Below are positions 1 to 7,834 of a stretch of 13,023 nt of DNA, piece by piece. The position numbers and the translations under genes are program-made. The stretch spans positions 1-13,023 of the forward strand of contig JAKOZM010000424.1 of the NCBI GenBank assembly GCA_029779995.1. Reading direction: 5' to 3'. This stretch comes from Actinomycetes bacterium (GTDB lineage: Bacteria > Actinomycetota > Actinomycetes > S36-B12 > UBA10799). The first letter of the stretch is position 1. Each line of letters begins with the position of its first letter. The notes under the pieces were generated by a model. It had not been told where the DNA came from and made no database searches. It saw only the letters and a program-made list of their open reading frames with translations.

Positions 1-647
1 GCCGGGAAATCCTCCACTCGCCCGGCACCGCCGCTGGCGATCACGGGCACGTCCACCTCACTGCGGACCAGCCTGATCAACTCGTCGTCGAAACCATCGG
101 TGGTCCCGTCGGCGTCCATGCTGTTCAGCAGAATCTCTCCCGCCCCCAGGCGAGCCCCGTTGCCGGCCCACGCGATGGCGTCGATGCCCGTCCCCTTGCG
201 CCCCCCATGGGTAGTGATCTCGAATCCGCTGGGGGTGGACTTCGCCCGCCGGGCATCGACGCTGAGGACGACACACTGGGAGCCGAAACGCCGCGCCGCC
301 CGGGTCAGCAGGTCAGGGTCTGCGATCGCCCCGGTGTTCACCCCCACCTTGTCGGCACCGGCGCGCAACAAGGCATCGAAGTCATCAACCTTGCGCACGC
401 CTCCCCCGACGGTCAAGGGGATGAACACGCAGTCGGCCGTGCGGCGCACGACGTCGAGCATGGTGGCACGGCCCCCGGAACTCGCCGTGATGTCCAAGAA
501 GATCAGTTCGTCGGCACCCTCGTCGTTGTACTTGGTGGCCAAAGCGACGGGATCGCCGGCGTCGCGCAGTCCGGCGAAATTGACCCCCTTGACGACCCGA
601 CCTGCATCCACGTCCAGGCACGGGATGACCCGCACTGCCAGGCTCAT
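1..647 (-). CDS. hisF: Imidazole glycerol phosphate synthase cyclase subunit HisF (3' end outside window)
   Basis: HisF is the cyclase half of the HisH-HisF complex in histidine biosynthesis. It uses ammonia from HisH to turn PRFAR into imidazole glycerol phosphate and AICAR, in the cytoplasm. The reading frame opens with ATG at 647 and stays open to the left edge, giving 215 of the roughly 255 residues usual for the family. It begins [20 protein letters not shown]. Asp12 (PCLDVD) and Asp131 (LSVDARR) sit where the two catalytic aspartates of the (beta/alpha)8 barrel are expected. The phosphate-binding turns LTVGGGV (79-84) and the later VIASGGAG (202-209) are both present. The start overlaps the priA stop in an ATGA, so translation is probably coupled. 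About 40 C-terminal residues lie beyond the window. The family call is secure. Confidence 0.96.
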   Translation of the reverse strand, partial: MSLAVRVIPCLDVDAGRVVKGVNFAGLRDAGDPVALATKYNDEGADELIFLDITASSGGRATMLDVVRRTADCVFIPLTVGGGVRKVDDFDALLRAGADKVGVNTGAIADPDLLTRAARRFGSQCVVLSVDARRAKSTPSGFEITTHGGRKGTGIDAIAWAGNGARLGAGEILLNSMDADGTTDGFDDELIRLVRSEVDVPVIASGGAGRVEDFP

Positions 648-1357
648 CGCACCGCGTCCAGCGCCTGCGGCAATGTGAACGATCCGGCGTACAGCGCCTT
701 GCCGACAATCGCGCCCTCCACGCCGGCAATCTCGGCGATGGCCAACAGATCCTCCAGCACGGCGACTCCCCCCGAGGCGACTACCGGCCGATCGGTCGCG
801 GCACACACTTCGGTCAGCAGGGCGAGGTTCGGGCCGGTCAAGGTGCCGTCGCGGCGCACGTCGGTGACCACGTACCGGGCACACCCCTCGGCATCGAGGC
901 GGGCCAGGGTCTCGAACAACTCCCCGCCTTCCTGGGTCCAGCCCCGGGCGGCCAGCGTCGTTCCCCGCACATCGAGCCCGATCGCCACCTGGTCGCCATG
1001 TTCGGCGATCACCCGGGCACACCACTGCGGGTTCTCCAGAGCGGCAGTCCCGATGTTCACCCGCCGGCAACCGGTGGCCAGCGCCGCGGCCAGCGACTCA
1101 TCGTCACGGATCCCGCCGGACATCTCGACGTCCACGTCGAGTTCCCCCACGACCCGGGCCAGCAGGGCGGAGTTACTCCCCCGCCCGAACGCCGCGTCCA
1201 GATCCACCAGGTGAATCCACTGCGCGCCCTGTTCCTGCCACGTCAGCGCCGCGTCCAGCGGATCCCCGTAGTCGGTCTCGGTTCCGGCCTCCCCCTGCAC
1301 CAGGCGCACGGCCTGACCATTGGCGACGTCGACGGCGGGCAGTAGTTCCAGCGGCAT
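644..1357 (-). CDS. priA: Phosphoribosyl isomerase PriA (HisA/TrpF bifunctional type)
   Basis: This 237-residue (beta/alpha)8 isomerase converts ProFAR to PRFAR in histidine synthesis. In actinobacteria lacking trpF, the PriA form also isomerises phosphoribosyl anthranilate for tryptophan. Resemblance to mycobacterial PriA runs the full length, with stretches such as [15 protein letters not shown] and [17 protein letters not shown]. The probable acid/base pair is Asp10 (PAVDV) and Asp166 ([10 protein letters not shown]). The loop with Arg138, Gly139 and Trp140, associated with PRA binding in PriA, is also present. The ATG at 1357 lacks a good Shine-Dalgarno. TAACCT lies six bases upstream of it, so either a leaderless transcript or read-through from the oxidase gene 20 bases upstream is possible. 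It overlaps hisF by four bases. Bifunctionality is inferred from lineage and sequence, not shown. Confidence 0.93.
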   Translation of the reverse strand: MPLELLPAVDVANGQAVRLVQGEAGTETDYGDPLDAALTWQEQGAQWIHLVDLDAAFGRGSNSALLARVVGELDVDVEMSGGIRDDESLAAALATGCRRVNIGTAALENPQWCARVIAEHGDQVAIGLDVRGTTLAARGWTQEGGELFETLARLDAEGCARYVVTDVRRDGTLTGPNLALLTEVCAATDRPVVASGGVAVLEDLLAIAEIAGVEGAIVGKALYAGSFTLPQALDAVR

Positions 1358-1377
1358 ACACCGAGGTTACGCAGGCC

Positions 1378-2967
1378 TCAGCCGAGCCCCAGCACGCCGG
1401 GGTTCAGCAGATCATCGGGATCCAGGTGTGCCTTGATGGCTCGCAGCAACTCCACACCGCTGCTCCCGATCTCGGCGGATAGCCACGGCGCGTGGTCGCG
1501 GCCCACCGAGTGGTGGTGAGTGATCGTGGCATCGCTGGCCACCAACGCATCCGTGGCAGCCTGCTTGGCGGCCCGCCACTGCTCGACCGGATCGTCAGCC
1601 AGCGGGCAGATCACCGTGAAATACAGGCTCGCCCCGGTCGGGTAGATGTGGGACAGATGGGTGCCGATCAGCGGCTCCCCCAAGGTCGCCCGCAGCGCGG
1701 CGTGCACGCCGTCGTACGTCCCCTGCAACTGCGACCACTCATTGGCCGTCTCGAGGGTCTCGACGAGGTAACCGGCGTCGAGCAGATCGTCGCGCAGGTA
1801 CGGCGCGGAGAACCGGTTCTTCTCCCAGGAGTGCCCGACGGTGGTCCCCAGACCCACGCCACCAAACTTCCGGAAGGTCCGGTGAGCATGCCGCCGACGA
1901 GCCGCGACCACATCCTTGGGCCCCTCCCACCCCACGATCGCCAGGCAACCCCCGGCCACTCCGCGCAGTGACGTGTACCGGTCGAAGGCTCGCTGCAACG
2001 TGCCCGACATGGAACTCATCGCCAGATTGACCGCGCTCTCGTCGGCGTCAGACAGGCGCATGATGTCGGCGTTGGCCCGCTGCTGGGCCAACTCGCGGAA
2101 GGCCCGCGTCCCGGCAGCGAACGTCGGGAACAGCAGGCCCTCGTAGCGCCGGGTCTCGGGAAGCGGGCGCACCCGCAGGCCGACCTCGGTAACGATGCCC
2201 AGCGTGCCTTCGCTACCCAGGAACAGCTGCTGCAGGTCTGGACCGGCGGCCGTTGCCGGCGCCGTGCCGAGCGCGAAGTCCCCACGGGGAGTGGCGACTC
2301 GCAACTTGGTCACGGTGGCATCCGCCCGACCGTAGCCGGTGGAGGTCTGCCCTGCGGAGCGCGTCACCGCATAACCGCCGATCGTGGCGCGCTCCCAGGA
2401 CTGTGGGATGTGACCCCATGTGAATCCGCGTGCCGCCAGCCAGCGCTCGAGTTCGGGGCCGGTGATACCAGGCTCCACGAGCACCTCACCGGAGTCCGCA
2501 TCCAGGTGGCGCACGGCCGCCATCCGCCAGAACGCGACACCCACTGTGATGTCAGCGCCCACGTCAACGCCGTTGACCACCGACGTGCCGCCGCCGAAGG
2601 GTACGACCTTCCAGCCATGCCGCCCAGCCGCTTCGAGAACCGTGCGGACCTCGTCGTGCGATGTCGGCAGGAGCACTGCGTCCACGGCCGGCACCTCGGC
2701 GGTCGGCCAGCGCCGATGACACAGGTCCGTGAACGAGAAGCCGCCCGAACACCGCAGGCGCAGGAGGTCGTCGGTTTCGAACGCGACTCCGGCGGCCACC
2801 AAATCGGCCTCAGGAATGCGACTGGCCCGGATCGGCACGCCTGCAAGATCGATTGCTGGACGTGGCCTGACCGTGCCCATGCCCCGCGCGTCAAGGAAGA
2901 CGTGCAGCGACTCCGGAATGCCGTGAGCCCCGCCACCCCACCGCTGAACCGTATCCGTGGTGACCAT
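1378..2967 (-). CDS. FAD-binding oxidase, alkyldihydroxyacetonephosphate synthase-like
   Basis: A 529-residue flavoprotein of the PCMH/vanillyl-alcohol-oxidase superfamily. The FAD domain covers about residues 95-270, with the pyrophosphate loop VPFGGGTSVVNG (122-133) and GSEGTLGIVTEV (251-262). The C-terminal half carries the triple histidine TITHHHSVGR (H484-H486) and a tyrosine in GYLVETLE (Y400), both hallmarks of alkyl-DHAP synthase, the enzyme that swaps an acyl for an alkyl chain on DHAP in ether-lipid synthesis. Bacterial members such as Rv2251 are often annotated only as flavoprotein, so the substrate is uncertain. I chose the ATG at 2967 because GGGAGG lies five bases upstream; an upstream in-frame start at 3102 would run across the divergent regulator. 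No signal peptide is seen. It is divergent from the TetR gene and leads into priA-hisF after 20 bases. Confidence 0.88.
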   Translation of the reverse strand: MVTTDTVQRWGGGAHGIPESLHVFLDARGMGTVRPRPAIDLAGVPIRASRIPEADLVAAGVAFETDDLLRLRCSGGFSFTDLCHRRWPTAEVPAVDAVLLPTSHDEVRTVLEAAGRHGWKVVPFGGGTSVVNGVDVGADITVGVAFWRMAAVRHLDADSGEVLVEPGITGPELERWLAARGFTWGHIPQSWERATIGGYAVTRSAGQTSTGYGRADATVTKLRVATPRGDFALGTAPATAAGPDLQQLFLGSEGTLGIVTEVGLRVRPLPETRRYEGLLFPTFAAGTRAFRELAQQRANADIMRLSDADESAVNLAMSSMSGTLQRAFDRYTSLRGVAGGCLAIVGWEGPKDVVAARRRHAHRTFRKFGGVGLGTTVGHSWEKNRFSAPYLRDDLLDAGYLVETLETANEWSQLQGTYDGVHAALRATLGEPLIGTHLSHIYPTGASLYFTVICPLADDPVEQWRAAKQAATDALVASDATITHHHSVGRDHAPWLSAEIGSSGVELLRAIKAHLDPDDLLNPGVLGLG

Positions 2968-2994
2968 TGAAACCTCCCGAAGCGATGTTACACT
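2967..2994 (+). promoter_or_regulatory. Probable promoter of the TetR gene, leaderless
   Basis: TTGAAA (2967-2972) and TACACT (2989-2994) are separated by 16 bases, matching a housekeeping-sigma promoter. Seven bases separate the -10 box from the A of ATG 3002, so transcription should begin at or next to the start codon. No Shine-Dalgarno precedes that ATG, which fits a leaderless mRNA, a common arrangement in actinobacteria. The -35 box overlaps the start codon of the divergent oxidase gene. Confidence 0.55.
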
Positions 2995-3012
2995 GATAGC
3001 CATGGTGTCACA
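2986..3012. promoter_or_regulatory. Inverted repeat, candidate TetR operator
   Basis: TGTTACAC (2986-2993) and GTGTCACA (3005-3012) form inverted arms with seven of eight positions paired and an 11-base spacer. The repeat covers the -10 box and start codon of the TetR gene and lies just upstream of the oxidase Shine-Dalgarno, where binding would block both directions. A 27-base dyad between divergent genes is typical of a TetR-family autoregulatory site, but binding is inferred. Confidence 0.45.
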
Positions 3013-3553
3013 GACTGGCTCTGACGTCAGTAGTCGACTGCTCGACGCCGCCGCACACCTCATTATTGAGGGCGGGCCGGCCACGGTCACCGTTTCGGCC
3101 ATAGCGGCGCAGGCGGGCGTCTCCCGGATGACCGTTTACCGCAAGTTCCCCGACAAGCACGCCGTCCTCGGCGAACTCTTCAATCGTGAGTTGGGTCTCA
3201 TTCTCGATCGCGCCGTCCGCGCCGACGCCCCCACGCAACGCGACCGCATCGTGGAAATGGTGTCCCTGACCGTGGGCGAGATCAATGTGCACCCCCTCAT
3301 GCAGGCGGTGTTGCGCCAAGAGCCCGAGGAACTCACCGAATGGATCACGGGCCGGCTCGGGCGGACACAGCGGCAGGCCCGAACGGTTCTCCACGACCTC
3401 ATTTGCGCCGGACAGGCTGAGGGCAGTGTCCGGGCCGGCGACCCCGATGACATGTCGCTGACCCTGGTGCTGGTCGCCCAGACGTTCGTCTTCGCCCACC
3501 GCATCGGCGGCAATGACTCCGAACTACGCACTCTCGTGAAGGGATATCTGTGA
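3002..3553 (+). CDS. TetR/AcrR-family transcriptional regulator
   Basis: A 183-residue one-component repressor. The N-terminal DNA-binding domain is clear. A first helix (SSRLLDAAAHLIIEGG) leads into a helix-turn-helix at about residues 30-49 (TVSAIAAQAGVSRMTVYRKF), then the family signature FPDKHAVL. The remaining residues, about 60-183, would form the helical ligand-binding and dimer domain, too variable to predict a ligand. The same frame is open upstream to a GTG at 2957, but that start would lie inside the divergent gene and lacks a ribosome site; ATG 3002 fits the promoter and keeps the normal N-terminus. Its stop overlaps the glpD start (TGATG), so it is co-transcribed and probably coupled to glpD. 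Likely targets are the flavoprotein gene and its own operon with glpD, as suggested by the analogous mycobacterial locus Rv2249c-Rv2251. Confidence 0.92.
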   Translation: MVSQTGSDVSSRLLDAAAHLIIEGGPATVTVSAIAAQAGVSRMTVYRKFPDKHAVLGELFNRELGLILDRAVRADAPTQRDRIVEMVSLTVGEINVHPLMQAVLRQEPEELTEWITGRLGRTQRQARTVLHDLICAGQAEGSVRAGDPDDMSLTLVLVAQTFVFAHRIGGNDSELRTLVKGYL

Positions 3554-5034
3554 TGATCCGACCCGGTGACCCCAGCAGCTTGCTCAACGCCGATCGCCGC
3601 CAACGAGAACTGCGCGACCTGCGCCGCTCCCGCGCCACCGAACTCCTGGTGGTGGGCGGGGGTATCACGGGGGTCGGGGTGGCCCTCGACGCCGCGGCGC
3701 GCGGCCTCGATGTAACCCTGGTCGAGCGCGCGGACCTCGCCCACGGGACGAGTCGCTGGAGCAGCAAACTCATCCACGGCGGCCTGCGCTATCTCGCGTC
3801 GGGCCATCTCGATGTAGCCCTCGAAAGCGCCAAGGAGCGCCATCTGCTCATGACCCAGATCGCGCCCCACCTGGTGCGCGCACTGCCCACCCTGATCCCC
3901 AATTACGGAGGAAGAGAGCCCTACATCCAGTTCGCTGGCCTGCTCGCCGGCGACACCTTGCGGGCTCTGGCGGGCACCAAGCGCGACACCCTGCCGCGGG
4001 CACGCGTGGTGAATACCGCCACCGCCTTGAAGATGGCGCCAGCCTTACGCAGCGACGGCCTGCGCGGCGGCATCGTCGGGTGGGACGGGCAGGTGGAGGA
4101 CGATGCCCGCCTGGTCGTGGCCGTGGCGCGCACCGCCGCCGCCTACGGCGCCCGCATTCTCACCCATGTCGACGCGGTCGACGTTGGGAACGGCCGGGCA
4201 GTGCTGCGTGACGAGGACGGCGAGTTCGAGGTGGCCGCCCGCGAGATCATCACCTGCACCGGCGTCTGGACCGAGCAACTCAACCCCGACATCACACTGA
4301 GCCCGAGCCGGGGTTCCCATCTGGTGGTGCGGTCCGAACGGCTCGGCAATCCGACGGCATCGCTGACCGTGGGTATCCCCGAAGAGTTCGGGCGGTTCGT
4401 CTTCGCGATCCCGCAGCCGGACGGCCTGAGCTACGTGGGCCTCACCGACCTTCCCACTGACTCGTTGCGCCCGGACCCGCCCCAGCCGACGACAGCGGAA
4501 ATGGACTGGCTGCGCGAGCGGATCTCGGTGGCCCTGGCCGTCAAGCTGACCCCCGAGGACATCATCGGTACCTACAGCGGATTGCGCCCCTTGGTCCGCG
4601 ACAGTCACGCTGTGACCGCGGACATCTCCCGTAAGCACCTGATTGCCCGCCAAAGCAATGGCGTCATCGCGGTCACCGGCGGCAAGCTCACGACCTACCG
4701 GAAGATGGCCGAGGACGCGATTGACCTGATCACCACTGCGCCCTGCCCCACAGCCAACATCGCCCTGGTCGGAGCGCCGGGCGACAGCCGCAGCCGAGAC
4801 CGGTTGATGCGCCGGTTCGGGGCCGAGGCCGCGGTGCTGCAGGAGGCTATCGACCGCGAACCGACGCTCGGACAGCGGCTGGCGAACACGCCTGCCGTGG
4901 CCGCAGAGGTGCGCTGGGCGCGGCAGGCCGAGGGCGCCCTGTCACCGCAGGAGGCTGCTGAGACCCGTTTGCGGGTCATGATGATCGACCAGCAGCGCGA
5001 GGCGGCACTGGCGGCAGTTGCATCCGTTTGGTGA
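3553..5034 (+). CDS. glpD: Aerobic glycerol-3-phosphate dehydrogenase, FAD-dependent
   Basis: This 493-residue membrane-associated flavoenzyme oxidises sn-glycerol-3-phosphate to DHAP and passes electrons to the quinone pool. The N-terminal Rossmann motif GGGITG (35-40) is followed by the FAD-ribose Glu58 (LVERADLAHGTS). The family signatures SKLIHGGLRYL (71-81), SGLRPL (342-347) and TGGKLTTYRKMAE (375-387) are all present, and a short C-terminal helical domain ends the protein. The length is slightly below the usual 500-560 residues because the C-terminal domain is compact. The ATG at 3553 shares one base with the regulator stop, with GAAGGGA eight bases upstream; GTG 3550 is an alternative start one codon longer. 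Its product DHAP is the backbone used by alkyl-DHAP synthase, which ties it to the divergent flavoprotein. It may be a GlpD1-type paralogue rather than the main glycerol enzyme. Confidence 0.94.
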   Translation: MIRPGDPSSLLNADRRQRELRDLRRSRATELLVVGGGITGVGVALDAAARGLDVTLVERADLAHGTSRWSSKLIHGGLRYLASGHLDVALESAKERHLLMTQIAPHLVRALPTLIPNYGGREPYIQFAGLLAGDTLRALAGTKRDTLPRARVVNTATALKMAPALRSDGLRGGIVGWDGQVEDDARLVVAVARTAAAYGARILTHVDAVDVGNGRAVLRDEDGEFEVAAREIITCTGVWTEQLNPDITLSPSRGSHLVVRSERLGNPTASLTVGIPEEFGRFVFAIPQPDGLSYVGLTDLPTDSLRPDPPQPTTAEMDWLRERISVALAVKLTPEDIIGTYSGLRPLVRDSHAVTADISRKHLIARQSNGVIAVTGGKLTTYRKMAEDAIDLITTAPCPTANIALVGAPGDSRSRDRLMRRFGAEAAVLQEAIDREPTLGQRLANTPAVAAEVRWARQAEGALSPQEAAETRLRVMMIDQQREAALAAVASVW

Positions 5035-5312
5035 AGCCTCGATGGAGGGTTCATTACGATACGGTGCGTAGTTGTTGATTTTGGTCGTTTGAGCATTGAG
5101 TTACAGCCTGTGACGCTTTTACCCTGGAATTGACGCGGAGTCCTCCGGCCTGGGCCGAACGGTTGAAGCCGGTGGACCCGAAGAGGGGGCGAGAGCCATG
5201 CGATCGGTCACGGTCTGTGTCAACAGTCCGCCATTTGTCGCTGTCACCCCTCCTCCTTGCCCCGTGCTCCGGGGTCCAGGCTCCACGCCCTGGGAAGCAA
5301 GAGGAGGAAACC
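5035..5312 (+). promoter_or_regulatory. Intergenic leader of the first surface-protein gene, possible SD-sequestering fold
   Basis: The 278 bases between glpD and the first surface gene hold no convincing gene, no clear glpD terminator and no clear promoter pair. The first part (5068-5125) is more AT-rich than its surroundings and is the likely promoter zone. Near the start codon, CCTCCTC (5249-5255) is perfectly complementary to the Shine-Dalgarno GAGGAGG (5301-5307). The bases between could form two small hairpins: CCCCG/CGGGG (5260-5264 with 5270-5274) and CCAGG/CCTGG (5276-5280 with 5289-5293). Together they would make a three-way junction hiding the ribosome site. The fold is a by-eye prediction. 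Confidence 0.4.
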
Positions 5313-7790
5313 ATGTTCAAGAAGAAGAAGCTCCGCAGGTTCCTCGCAGGGGCCACGACCACTGCGGTCGTAGGTGGGATGCTGGCACTGGGGTCGCCAG
5401 CAGCCGCCACGAGTACTCGTACGGATAATCCGAGCGTCATTGGATGCGGGCTACCGATCACGTTGGTACTCGATGCGTCCGGATCGATCGAACAAGGCGC
5501 GGAGCGTGATGCCGTTAAGGCAGCTTCGATCGCCTTCCTCAACGGTCTGGCCGACACCTCGTCGAGCGCTCGGATCATCCAGTTCTCCACGACCTCGGAA
5601 CAACTGTCCCCCCGACTGCCGATCGCTGGCACTGATCTCACGGCCCTGAAGGACGCCATCAACACCAAGTACTACACCGGCGTGGGCGGCAACATGACCA
5701 ACTGGGAGATGCCTCTGTGGCAGACGAGCACGGAGACACCGACGCCGCTGGCCGATGGTCTCGTCGTGTTCGTCACTGACGGAGATCCGAACACAATCGG
5801 CGGTTTCGAGGGCAAGAGCATTTCCTATCCTTCGGAGGATTCTGCTGCCACTGCCGCGATGGTGTACGCCAATTCGCTCAAGACTGCGGGCAACCGCGTC
5901 ATCGCGGTCGGCGTCGGCGTGAGCGGAAGTTCCTCGCAGGCCCGGTTGACCAAGATTTCCGGCGACGTGATCAAGACCTCGATCGCGCCCACCGATACGA
6001 TCAACTCCTTCGATGTGCTGATTCCGGCGGACTTCACCAATCTCGCCTCGGCGCTGAAGAGTGTCGCGGCAGCACTCTGCGGCGGTTCAATCACCGTGAC
6101 GAAGTACACCGATCCGGGCGGGCAATGGACCACCACTCCCGGTGTCCAGATCGCCGCAACGGTGACCGGCGCAACCTACGGCCAGGACTACCTTTGGTCC
6201 CAGCCGGTAGGAACCACCACATCAACGGCTGTCACCACCACGGACAACAATGGTGTGGCTCAGATGCAGTACAACCCGGCGAGTTCATGGCCTGCCCTGA
6301 CACCGCAGCCGACAGTACGGGTCACGGAGACCTTGGCAGTTGGGTACGGACCACGTGATTACACCTGCACGTTCAACGGCCTCACAGCACGTGCGAACCA
6401 GCACGGGCAACTGACGGTCAACGGGAACGAGGCGTACTTCGAGGTCGCCGCTCTGAGCGCCGATCAGTCCATGAGTTGTGACATCTACAACCGTGGCCAT
6501 GGCTGGTTGACGCTGGCCAAGGATGTCCGCGGCAAGGGCGATCCCGCAGCGTGGACCCTCAGTGCGATACCGGTCGGCACCATCGACGGCCAGCAACCGG
6601 TGACGGGTAACGGCGATCCGACCTCCAACGGCGGCGTCCAGGAGGAACAGGTCTACGCCGGCACCTACCAGCTCGCCGAAGAAGGTGGACTGGACAACTA
6701 CACCAGCCTGGGTTGGACCTGTGAGTCCGACGAACCCGGCCAGAACAGCCTGGCAGTGACCGAACCGGCTGACACCGTAACGATCGCGGCCGGCGAGAGC
6801 TGGACCTGCACGGTGACGAACGTGCGCGACACGGCATCGCTGACGCTGATCAAGACAGTCAGCGGCAGCAGCGTCAAGGCCGATGCGTTCACCTTGTCGG
6901 CGACCGCCGAGGCCCCGGATGCCGAGCTGAACTTCAGCACGGCAGGTGGCGCCGGCACCGTCCACGAGGTGTGGGCGAGCACGCCGTACGCGCTGTCCGA
7001 GACGGGCCCCAGCGGCTACACCCCGGGTGACTGGCTCTGCACCGCAGCACCGCGGGACGAGGCCGTACCGGTTCAGCAGGGCAAGGTCACGCTGAAGAAG
7101 GGACAGAAGGTCACCTGCAGTCTCGTCAACACCCGTGACACCTCCTCGCTGACCATCAGCAAGGAATTCAACCCGCTCGCCTCCGGCTACAGCGGCACCT
7201 TCGACATCGCCTACAGCTGCGTCGAGGGCACCGATCCGGTCAAGAGCGGCACGGTGAAACTCGCCGCCGGCCAGCAGGCCAGCGTTGAGGGGCTGCCGGT
7301 CGGCACGGTCTGCACCGTGACCGAGCCTGCCCTGCCCACCAACCCGAGCGGCTGGACGTTCAATGCGCCCACCTTCTCCCCGGGTGACGGCAAGGCGACG
7401 ATAGTGAAGGGCTCTGCGGCCACGGTGACCGTGGTCAACAGCATCAGCCAGGTCAGCCCGGTCAAGGTGAAGCAACCTTGCCCCGTGACACCCAAACTGG
7501 TGACGCCCAAGCCGAAGGTGGTCGGCAATCAGGTTCTGATCACGAAGATGTCGACCAACTCGAAGTGCACGATGAGCAAGCCGGTCGTGCTCTGCCGCCC
7601 GATGGTCGCGACAGCGGCGGGTGAGACCGCCTTCTGCAAGACCTCGGTCAGCAAGAAGGGCAAGGTTATGGTCAAGACCGCTGGTTACGACGCCGTGCGC
7701 GTCACAGTGATGGTCAAGGCCACGCCGAAGCCTGGCTCCGTCGACAGCTGGACGCCGAAGGTGTGGCGTCAGAAGTGGACCCTGCGGTAG
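5313..7790 (+). CDS. Secreted VWA and CnaB-repeat surface protein (adhesin-like)
   Basis: An 825-residue exported protein. The ATG at 5313 follows GAGGAGG by five bases and begins a typical signal peptide (basic MFKKKKLRR, hydrophobic core, cut probable after SPAAA near residue 32). A von Willebrand A domain spans about 46-257 with the full MIDAS: DASGS (54-58), Thr129, and Asp156 in FVTDGDP. Four CnaB/SpaA-like domains follow (about 259-396, 398-503, 509-608, 612-709). Each has Lys, Glu and Asn where self-made isopeptide bonds form in this fold: K264/E339/N393, K403/E456/N503, K514/E563/N606, K617/E671/N709. The C-terminal domain (716-825) is basic, has four cysteines and ends in tryptophans; no LPXTG or membrane anchor is seen. 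The role is probably metal-dependent adhesion at the cell surface; this is inferred. A hairpin terminator follows. Its paralogue lies just downstream. Confidence 0.88.
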   Translation: MFKKKKLRRFLAGATTTAVVGGMLALGSPAAATSTRTDNPSVIGCGLPITLVLDASGSIEQGAERDAVKAASIAFLNGLADTSSSARIIQFSTTSEQLSPRLPIAGTDLTALKDAINTKYYTGVGGNMTNWEMPLWQTSTETPTPLADGLVVFVTDGDPNTIGGFEGKSISYPSEDSAATAAMVYANSLKTAGNRVIAVGVGVSGSSSQARLTKISGDVIKTSIAPTDTINSFDVLIPADFTNLASALKSVAAALCGGSITVTKYTDPGGQWTTTPGVQIAATVTGATYGQDYLWSQPVGTTTSTAVTTTDNNGVAQMQYNPASSWPALTPQPTVRVTETLAVGYGPRDYTCTFNGLTARANQHGQLTVNGNEAYFEVAALSADQSMSCDIYNRGHGWLTLAKDVRGKGDPAAWTLSAIPVGTIDGQQPVTGNGDPTSNGGVQEEQVYAGTYQLAEEGGLDNYTSLGWTCESDEPGQNSLAVTEPADTVTIAAGESWTCTVTNVRDTASLTLIKTVSGSSVKADAFTLSATAEAPDAELNFSTAGGAGTVHEVWASTPYALSETGPSGYTPGDWLCTAAPRDEAVPVQQGKVTLKKGQKVTCSLVNTRDTSSLTISKEFNPLASGYSGTFDIAYSCVEGTDPVKSGTVKLAAGQQASVEGLPVGTVCTVTEPALPTNPSGWTFNAPTFSPGDGKATIVKGSAATVTVVNSISQVSPVKVKQPCPVTPKLVTPKPKVVGNQVLITKMSTNSKCTMSKPVVLCRPMVATAAGETAFCKTSVSKKGKVMVKTAGYDAVRVTVMVKATPKPGSVDSWTPKVWRQKWTLR

Positions 7791-7806
7791 GTCCGCACGA
7801 CGGCGT

Positions 7807-7834
7807 GGGGCCGCATCCGAGAGGGTGTGGCCCC
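7807..7834 (+). terminator. Hairpin terminator after the first surface-protein gene
   Basis: GGGGCCGCATCC and GGGTGTGGCCCC pair as a 12-base-pair stem (two G-T wobbles) around a GAGA loop, starting 16 bases after the stop codon. No strong T-tract follows, as is usual for actinobacterial terminators. Position and stability support the call. Confidence 0.75.

Noticed and set aside
207..1214. 335-codon plus-strand open frame across hisF and priA
   Set aside because: The minus strand encodes two unmistakable histidine enzymes with catalytic residues; this frame is their shadow.
3002..3102. Extended N-terminus of the flavoprotein from an ATG at 3102
   Set aside because: It would overlap the regulator's coding region and has no ribosome site, whereas ATG 2967 has GGGAGG at the right distance.
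6285..7475. 396-codon open frame on the minus strand opposite the first surface gene
   Set aside because: Same reasons: antisense to clear CnaB domains, no ribosome site and no recognisable motif.
5313..7790. Possible LPXTG sorting motif in the surface proteins
   Set aside because: No LPXTG-like pentapeptide followed by a hydrophobic helix and basic tail occurs near either C-terminus, and no sortase gene lies in the window.
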